Source: Tanypteryx hageni
Lineage: Eukaryota; Arthropoda; Insecta; Odonata; Petaluridae
Length of the DNA: 64,000 nt
Assembly (NCBI GenBank): GCA_028673005.1
Contig: CM054114.1
Coordinates: forward strand, 131,378,894 to 131,442,893
Reading direction: 5' to 3'
The position numbers and the translations under genes are program-made. Positions 59,201 to 64,000 of the stretch are shown in pieces (positions within the stretch are counted from its first letter, which is position 1; each line of letters starts with the position of its first letter). The notes beneath the pieces are model-generated. The model searched no databases and was not told the DNA's origin. It saw nothing but the letters and a program-made list of their open reading frames with translations.

Positions 59201-59672
59201 GGCGGCGCTGTAATCGCTATCAATATTCAACTGAAATATCTCCTTAAAAATTGACTACAAAAAATATTAAATAAAAAAATTGTAAAGAATAAAATTATCT
59301 ATAACTTAGGTTACTAAATACGATTACGTTAATGAAGAATTACGGGAGATATTTGACACAAACGGAAAAATGACAAGAATAAACATCCACTTCCGGTTGA
59401 CCGATTTTAACTGAAATCTAATCATTTCTTGACTTTCTAATACAAATGCTAAATATGAAATGTTATGCTGATATGATTATTAGTTTTTGAGTTAGACTGC
59501 CCACAAAATTTCGGTCACAAACAAACACAGACAAACACACAGATAGACAGACGTCATCGAAAAATAGTCTAAACGTGTTCAGGGGACCTTAAAACATGTA
59601 TTTCCGTTGAAATCTCGAATTCGAATTTTTTCATGAAAACTTTCTCTATACTTCGTATATGGAGAAAGTAAA
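59200..59672 (+). repeat. family C dispersed repeat, longer copy
   Basis: It ends in ACTTCGTATATGGAGAAAGTAAAAA, the same end as the inverted fragment 37147-37255. Upstream it has GTTCAGGGGACCTTAAAACATGTATTTCCGTTG and a run of CAAACACA/GATAGACAGACG. The fixed end with a variable start is the pattern of a 5'-truncated retroelement, but no reverse transcriptase is present to prove that. Confidence 0.65.
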
Positions 59673-59879
59673 AAATAAAATTGAACACGTCCAGTTCACT
59701 TTTTGAGATCGTGACGGATCCCGACTCACGCCCTCACCCACACCCGACGCCCTCCTTCCATTCACTTCTCGCGGCCGGGTCACCACGATCCGTCGGCCAG
59801 AGCGAGAGAGAAAGAGAGGGGAAGCGGCTCTAATCCGTGGGATTGTTACACGAGGGTCGCCGTTTGGGTCCAACGTAGC

Positions 59880-60060
59880 GCCTTTCGCTTTCCCGCTCAA
59901 AGCGGAGGGAGGGAGAGGGAGAGAGAGAGAGAACGAGGGAGGAGGAGATTGGAGAGAGAACGAGGGGATGGAAAGAGGGGGGAGGAGGAGGGAATGGGGT
60001 GGGAATGGAGGGCGGGGGCGTTAGAGGCGAGGGGGAGGCTGAAGAGGAGAGCATTGGATC
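59880..60060 (+). repeat. GA-rich tract
   Basis: Purine-rich plus strand (GAGGGAGAG units). A pyrimidine-rich tract follows about 190 bp later. Confidence 0.85.
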
Positions 60061-60244
60061 GATGGAGCGTTGGAGGCAGCAGGTGGTGAGTGACTAGCAG
60101 GCCCGGCAGCCTCGTCCTCCTACGCCCCCCTCCGCCCAGCCTTCGGCGGATGTGCCCCCTCCCCCTTCCCGACCCCTCCCCTACATCCCCCATGAGCATC
60201 GGAGAGGGAGATACTCGCAGCGTGCTCCGCTGGCGCCCGCGCAA

Positions 60245-60955
60245 CGTCAAACTCTTCTCTCTCCAACTCTCTCTCTCTCTCCAAAATCACCGCGTCTTTA
60301 ATCACGAGAGAAGAGGAGGTAGAGTTGGAAGGGAGGGAGGAAAAGATGAAGGAGGAAGATCCCTCTCTAACCCTCTCCCCCTTTTCCTCTTTCCTATTCT
60401 CTCTAGCTCTTTCTCACTCTCACTCACTTTCTCACCTTCTTCCTTTCGCACTTCCTTAGTCTCTCCTCTCTCTCTCTGCTCCCCCCACTTTCTCCCCTCC
60501 CCACTTTCTCCCCCCTCTCTCTCTATCTCTCACTTTCTCTCTTTCCCGTTCTCGCTCTCTAACTCTTTCTCACTCCCTTTGTCTCTTCTTTCTCTCTCCA
60601 CCTCCCCCTTCTCACTTTATCCCTTCCTTCGTTCTCGCCCCCTCTATCTACCCCTCCTCTCCTTCCACTCTCCCTCCCTTTCTCTCCCCTACTGCTCTCT
60701 TTCTCACCCTCCCTTTCTCTCCCCCTCTTTATCTCACTCTCCCTCTATCTCCCGTTTCTCTCCCTCTTTCACCCCCTCTCTCTCCCTTCCTATCCCTCTT
60801 TCTTCCCCTCTCTCCCTCTTTCTCTTCATCACTCCCACTTTCATCCCTCTTCCTCTCTTCCTCGATCTCCCTCTTTCTCCTTCCTTCTCATTACCTACCC
60901 TTTCACCCTTTTCCGTCCCCATTTTCCCTTCTTTTTTCATCTTTCCCCTTTAGCG
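60245..60955 (+). repeat. CT-rich tract
   Basis: TCTCTCCC and CTTTCTC units. A 287-codon plus-strand frame covering it is Ser/Leu/Pro low complexity and is not a gene. Confidence 0.9.
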
Positions 60956-61279
60956 GCCTAAAGAGTAAAACTTGGGAACATCGTATTTTTTCGATAAAAA
61001 CAGTGAGTAATCGCGGACATTTTTTTCGTTTTCAATTTTTCCCATTTTTTGTCCCAACCCACAGCCCCGTTAGGTTTTTGCCAATATAATTTTCCGTGTC
61101 TTGCGAGCGCCATTTTTATCTTTTGCTTTTTTGTCGAGGGAAAGAAAAATTTTCGGAAGGAATCTGGCGTGGGAGCGGTGACGTGACCGGACCCGTCGTG
61201 ATGTCAGAGTATCGAACCCGGAGCTCGCCGGTTGGGGATGCCCCTTTAAAAACTCGTTCATCTCCGGCGAAAGAGGATT
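60956..61279. other. no gene recognised
   Basis: Mixed sequence separating a CT tract from a GA tract. Confidence 0.4.
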
Positions 61280-62043
61280 GTTTGCGCCGTAAGGGAGGGT
61301 TGGAAGAGAATGAGAGTAGTGTAGAGGGAAGGTTATCTGGTGGGAGAGAGAGGGAAAGAGTTGGATGAAGTAAAAAGAGTAGAAGAGGAGAGAGAAAACA
61401 TGAATATGGAGAGAAAGAGAGGAATGGAGAAAAATCAGGGATATAAAAGAGGTGGAGAAAGATGTAGTTAGAGAGGAAAAAGAGAAGAGTATAGAAGAAG
61501 AATATAAAGGAAGATAAGGAAAAGAAATTAAACGGTAGAAGATAGTAAGAACGAAAAAGTAGAAGGGAGAAAGAGGTGAGAGAGGGGGAGGGAGAGGAAG
61601 AGAGAGGCAGAGAGAGAAAGAGAGGAGAGAGCTAAGGCGGGTAAGAGGGATGGAGAGAAAGAAGGCTGGAGAGAAAAAGAGACAAGATAAAGAGGGAATA
61701 GGAGAAAGAAGAGAGAAATAGGAAGATAGAGGGAGAGAGAAAAATCAGCAATGTAAAAGACATTGAGATCTGTAATTAGAGAGAAAAAAGAGAAGTGAAA
61801 AAGAGAAATAATATAAAGGAAGCGAAGAAAAGTAACAGGAGGAAAAAGAGAAAAACTGGGAGGTAGATAGAGAGAGAGGGGATTGGGAAAGTAAGGGCAG
61901 AGAAAGAGAGGTAGGAAAGAGGAAGAGAAGAGTGGGAAGGAGAAAAAGATACGAGAGGGAGAGAAAGAGGGAAGGAAGAGGAAATGAGAGGGAGGGAGAG
62001 GAGAGGAAGAGAAAGGGAGAGGAAGGAGAGAGTAGATATGGAA
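61280..62043 (+). repeat. GA-rich tract abutting the LINE tail
   Basis: AGAGAGA, GGAAGAG and AGAAAAAGAG units on the plus strand. The tract directly adjoins the 3' end of the LINE that starts at about 62044. An internal repeat of about 240 bp (phrases such as AAAATCAG..ATAAAAGA near 61435 and AAATCAGCAATGTAAAAGA near 61742) suggests duplication inside the tract. Confidence 0.88.
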
Positions 62044-62075
62044 GAATAGATATACATCTTTATTAGGGCGAGATT

Positions 62076-62105
62076 GAGAACCTGCCTTGGCCAAGGCAGG
62101 TTCTC
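62076..62105. repeat. perfect 30-bp palindrome in LINE 3' UTR
   Basis: It is identical to its own reverse complement (half-site GAGAACCTGCCTTGG). It lies within the 3' untranslated part of the LINE, at the place where a shorter hairpin occurs in related tails. On the plus strand it is followed by CTGAAGA, a GCCCAC/GTGGGC stem and GAAA. Confidence 0.95.
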
Positions 62106-63588
62106 CCCTGAAGATGCCCACTTAGTGGGCGAAATGCATAGGGCTTACCCTACAATTTTTTTGGCTTAAGGAGTTTTATACAACTGTTCAACTTGGAGCC
62201 AAAGTGATTACGAGCTACCATCTACTAGTTTTAATAAGTTTAAATGAAAACGTTGCCTTTTGTAGTTCTCGTCTTTGTTGAACTTTTGGAAATTTTAATT
62301 TGTCGTAAAATGGTGTTACATGCTCATCAAAGCCAATATTAAAAATAAACCGCATACCTGAGTTCTGCAGTCTCTGCAATTTCAGGTTAAGGTCTTTTGA
62401 GAGGTCAGAGTATACAATTGAGCAGTAATCTATATGCAGAAACACACTAACATACTAACAAGTCTTTGCCGGAGGCTAGTGGGAATAAGGCTTCTGAACT
62501 CTTTTAGTTGATATAACGTTCTGTTAACTCTATTAGAAATAGAGCTAACGTGATCATTCCACGTCAATGTTCTTTTAAGTGTGACTCCAAGAAGTTACGG
62601 AATCTGAATATTCTATTTCCACGTTTTGAACCATTACTTTAGGTAAGTTACCAATCATTAAACTATTTACGTACAATGATTATAGATTTGGTCTTGATAG
62701 GATTCAACCTCAGTAAATTTTCGGCTGCCCAATTGCAGATGAAAGTTATATCTTCATTTATTTTGACAATAGCGTCATATATGTCTCTAGGGTAACAATC
62801 TCGTTAAATCTGTAGATCATCGGCATAAAAATGGTATTTACAGTTCCGGATTGAATTAGGAAGGTCTTTAATATATATTGAGAACAAGAGTGGCCCAAGT
62901 ATGGACCCTTGCGGAACACCACAGTTAACAGATGAGAAGCTTAATATTTGGCCATCCGTGCTTTTAACCGCCTGCTGTCGATCAGAGAGATATGAATGGA
63001 ACCAAGACAGAGTCGATTCGGAAAATTCAACCTCACTCAAGCGAAGCAGCAGTTTCTCGTGGCATACAGAGTCGAAAGCCTTACTGAAGTCGAATAGGAC
63101 CAACACCGTTACTTTTCCTTGATCAATGGAAAGCCTTATGCCATCAGTAACTTTAAGTAGAGCTGATTGAGTTCTATATCCTTTACGAAAGCCTGATTAG
63201 TATTTATCCAAGAAATTTTTCCAAGAAAGATGTTTGATTGTGGCATTATAGACCAGGCGTTCTAGTGGTTTGGAAAGGGCGCAAAGAAGTGCTATGGGCC
63301 GGTAGTCGGACATTTCTTTGGGATTGCTAGTTTTCATCATGGGGTGAATCAGTGCGGATTTCCAGAGGGTTGGAAAAGTTGATTAGTTCAATGAACAATT
63401 ATAAGTGTTTAGTATCATAGGCATAACGACTGGGAGCATGATTCTAATGTCTTTGATGCTAATATTATCAATTCCAGAAGCATTGGATTTTATCGTGGTA
63501 ATGTATTGATGAACCATGTTGGGCGTACAGTGAGGGAAATAAAGTCTCTCAGAGTTGAAAATACCCCGTGATACAGCTTTCATAATAA

Positions 63589-63736
63589 TACAAGGTGCGG
63601 CAGAAAGAACTCCCCGACACACACTCCCCCCTACTGTACCTCCACCCCACGCGGTTGCGAAAGGCACGCTGTACCCCCACCCCACCCCTAGCCAAGCCCC
63701 TCCCAAATCGGGGAGTTCTTTCTGCCGCACCTTGTA
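63589..63736. mobile_element. Tc1/mariner-type MITE, 148 bp, in the LINE
   Basis: It has 29-bp perfect terminal inverted repeats starting TACAAGGTGCGGCAGAAAGA, with TA at each outer edge. The interior is C-rich on the plus strand. Removing the element and one TA restores the LINE reading frame exactly (KLN joined to IIMKAVSRG), so this is a clean insertion into coding sequence. Confidence 0.92.
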
Positions 63737-64000
63737 TTTAACTTATCTGTCACGAATGAAGAGCCGGTAGATGTTCTACATTCCTCGAACCTTTGGTCCG
63801 TAAATGGCTGCTTTAGGAAATAGGTATTAAGGTCATGAAGAGGAAAATTGACACTCGGAGGATTACGGTCATTTTTACCAAGACCCAGCCGTCGAATTTC
63901 CTGCCAGGTGGACTTGGCATCCCATTTTTCTGCAAAACACGCGTAATAGTACTTGTGCTTGGCGTTACGAAGCAATTGCTGGACTCTGTTACGAAGAGTT

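Larger units (their letters stand above)
62044..64000 (-). pseudogene. L2/CR1-like LINE, reverse transcriptase, partial
   Basis: The minus strand is open in one frame from the window edge to 62807 once an inserted MITE is ignored. It is broken by three in-frame stops (63383-63385, 63197-63199, 62804-62806). Motifs in order are YITTIKSNASGIDNISIKDI, then SALIHPMMKTSNPKEMSDYR, RPIALLCALSKPLERLVY, SGFRKGYRTQSALLK, the catalytic LVLFDFSKAFDSVCHEKLL, SVNCGVPQGSILGPLLFSIY and YHFYADDLQI. Further on are NWAAENLLRLNP and, after a frameshift, DYCSIVYSDLSKDLNLKLQRLQN at 62445-62215. YADDLQI and KAFDSVCHE fit the L2/CR1 group better than Jockey or RTE. The 3' end is an AATAAAGATG-type tail at 62044-62065, with a 30-bp perfect palindrome just upstream of it on the minus strand. 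The endonuclease lies outside the window. Confidence 0.9.

Noticed and set aside
60090..60953. Plus-strand ORF of 287 codons
   Set aside because: Translation of a CT-rich tract, with no domain or codon bias beyond the repeat.
61528..62121. Minus-strand ORF of 197 codons
   Set aside because: Low complexity, and it runs across a LINE tail and its palindrome.
63600..63730. N-terminal part of a 115-codon minus-strand ORF with Gly/Trp-rich peptide
   Set aside because: It is translation of the inserted MITE. Only the part after it belongs to the LINE.
1..64000. CRISPR arrays, prokaryotic operons, rRNA or tRNA genes
   Set aside because: The only tandem repeats are minisatellites without spacers. 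No bacterial gene is seen, and the only tRNA-like boxes lie in SINEs and dispersed repeats.

Overview
This is eukaryotic, almost certainly arthropod and probably insect, nuclear DNA. It has no operons, no intact host gene that I can support and no rRNA or tRNA gene. Nearly everything recognisable is a transposable element, in various states of decay. The order cannot be fixed from sequence. An RTE-type LINE with an APE endonuclease, a mariner with a CDEKW catalytic block, several hAT lineages, tRNA-derived SINEs and long purine tracts together fit a TE-rich insect genome with low gene density.

Layout. 1-5.5 kb: a broken BED-finger hAT transposase gene (minus strand), then a GA-rich tract followed by a CT-rich one. 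7.4-15 kb: a second broken hAT gene (plus strand), a 15-bp minisatellite, two short hAT-type elements with CAGNGGCGGAT ends (one with a perfect 8-bp target duplication) and a foldback hairpin. 16.4-19.7 kb: a 3.26-kb non-coding element with CAGTGCTGG ends. 19.7-23.6 kb: mostly unassigned single-copy-looking DNA. 23.6-28.5 kb: GA-rich tracts carrying a minisatellite and a SINE. 28.7-39.6 kb: a dense cluster of at least six copies of one repeat family (here 'family B', perhaps Helentron-like), with a 5'-truncated RTE copy, a dead mariner split by a SINE, and a TIR element split by an inverted family-B copy. 40.6-41.5 kb: a Charlie-like hAT remnant. 42-44 kb: unassigned. 44.3-51.8 kb: a foldback hairpin, a pogo-like MITE and a three-level nest in which a hAT gene was split by a foldback-type TIR element (9-bp target duplication), itself entered by a nearly intact 3.3-kb RTE LINE (12-bp target duplication). 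54-57.6 kb: several hAT MITEs. 59.9-62 kb: GA and CT tracts. 62-64 kb: an L2/CR1-like LINE (minus strand) running off the right edge, interrupted by a 148-bp mariner-type MITE.

No genes here work together as a pathway. The biology is the layering of elements: nested insertions with readable target-site duplications give a relative chronology, and the repeat tails of LINEs and SINEs share a hairpin whose two sides change together. Coordinates of element ends are firm where a target-site duplication is quoted and approximate elsewhere. Family names rest on motif recognition, not on a search.
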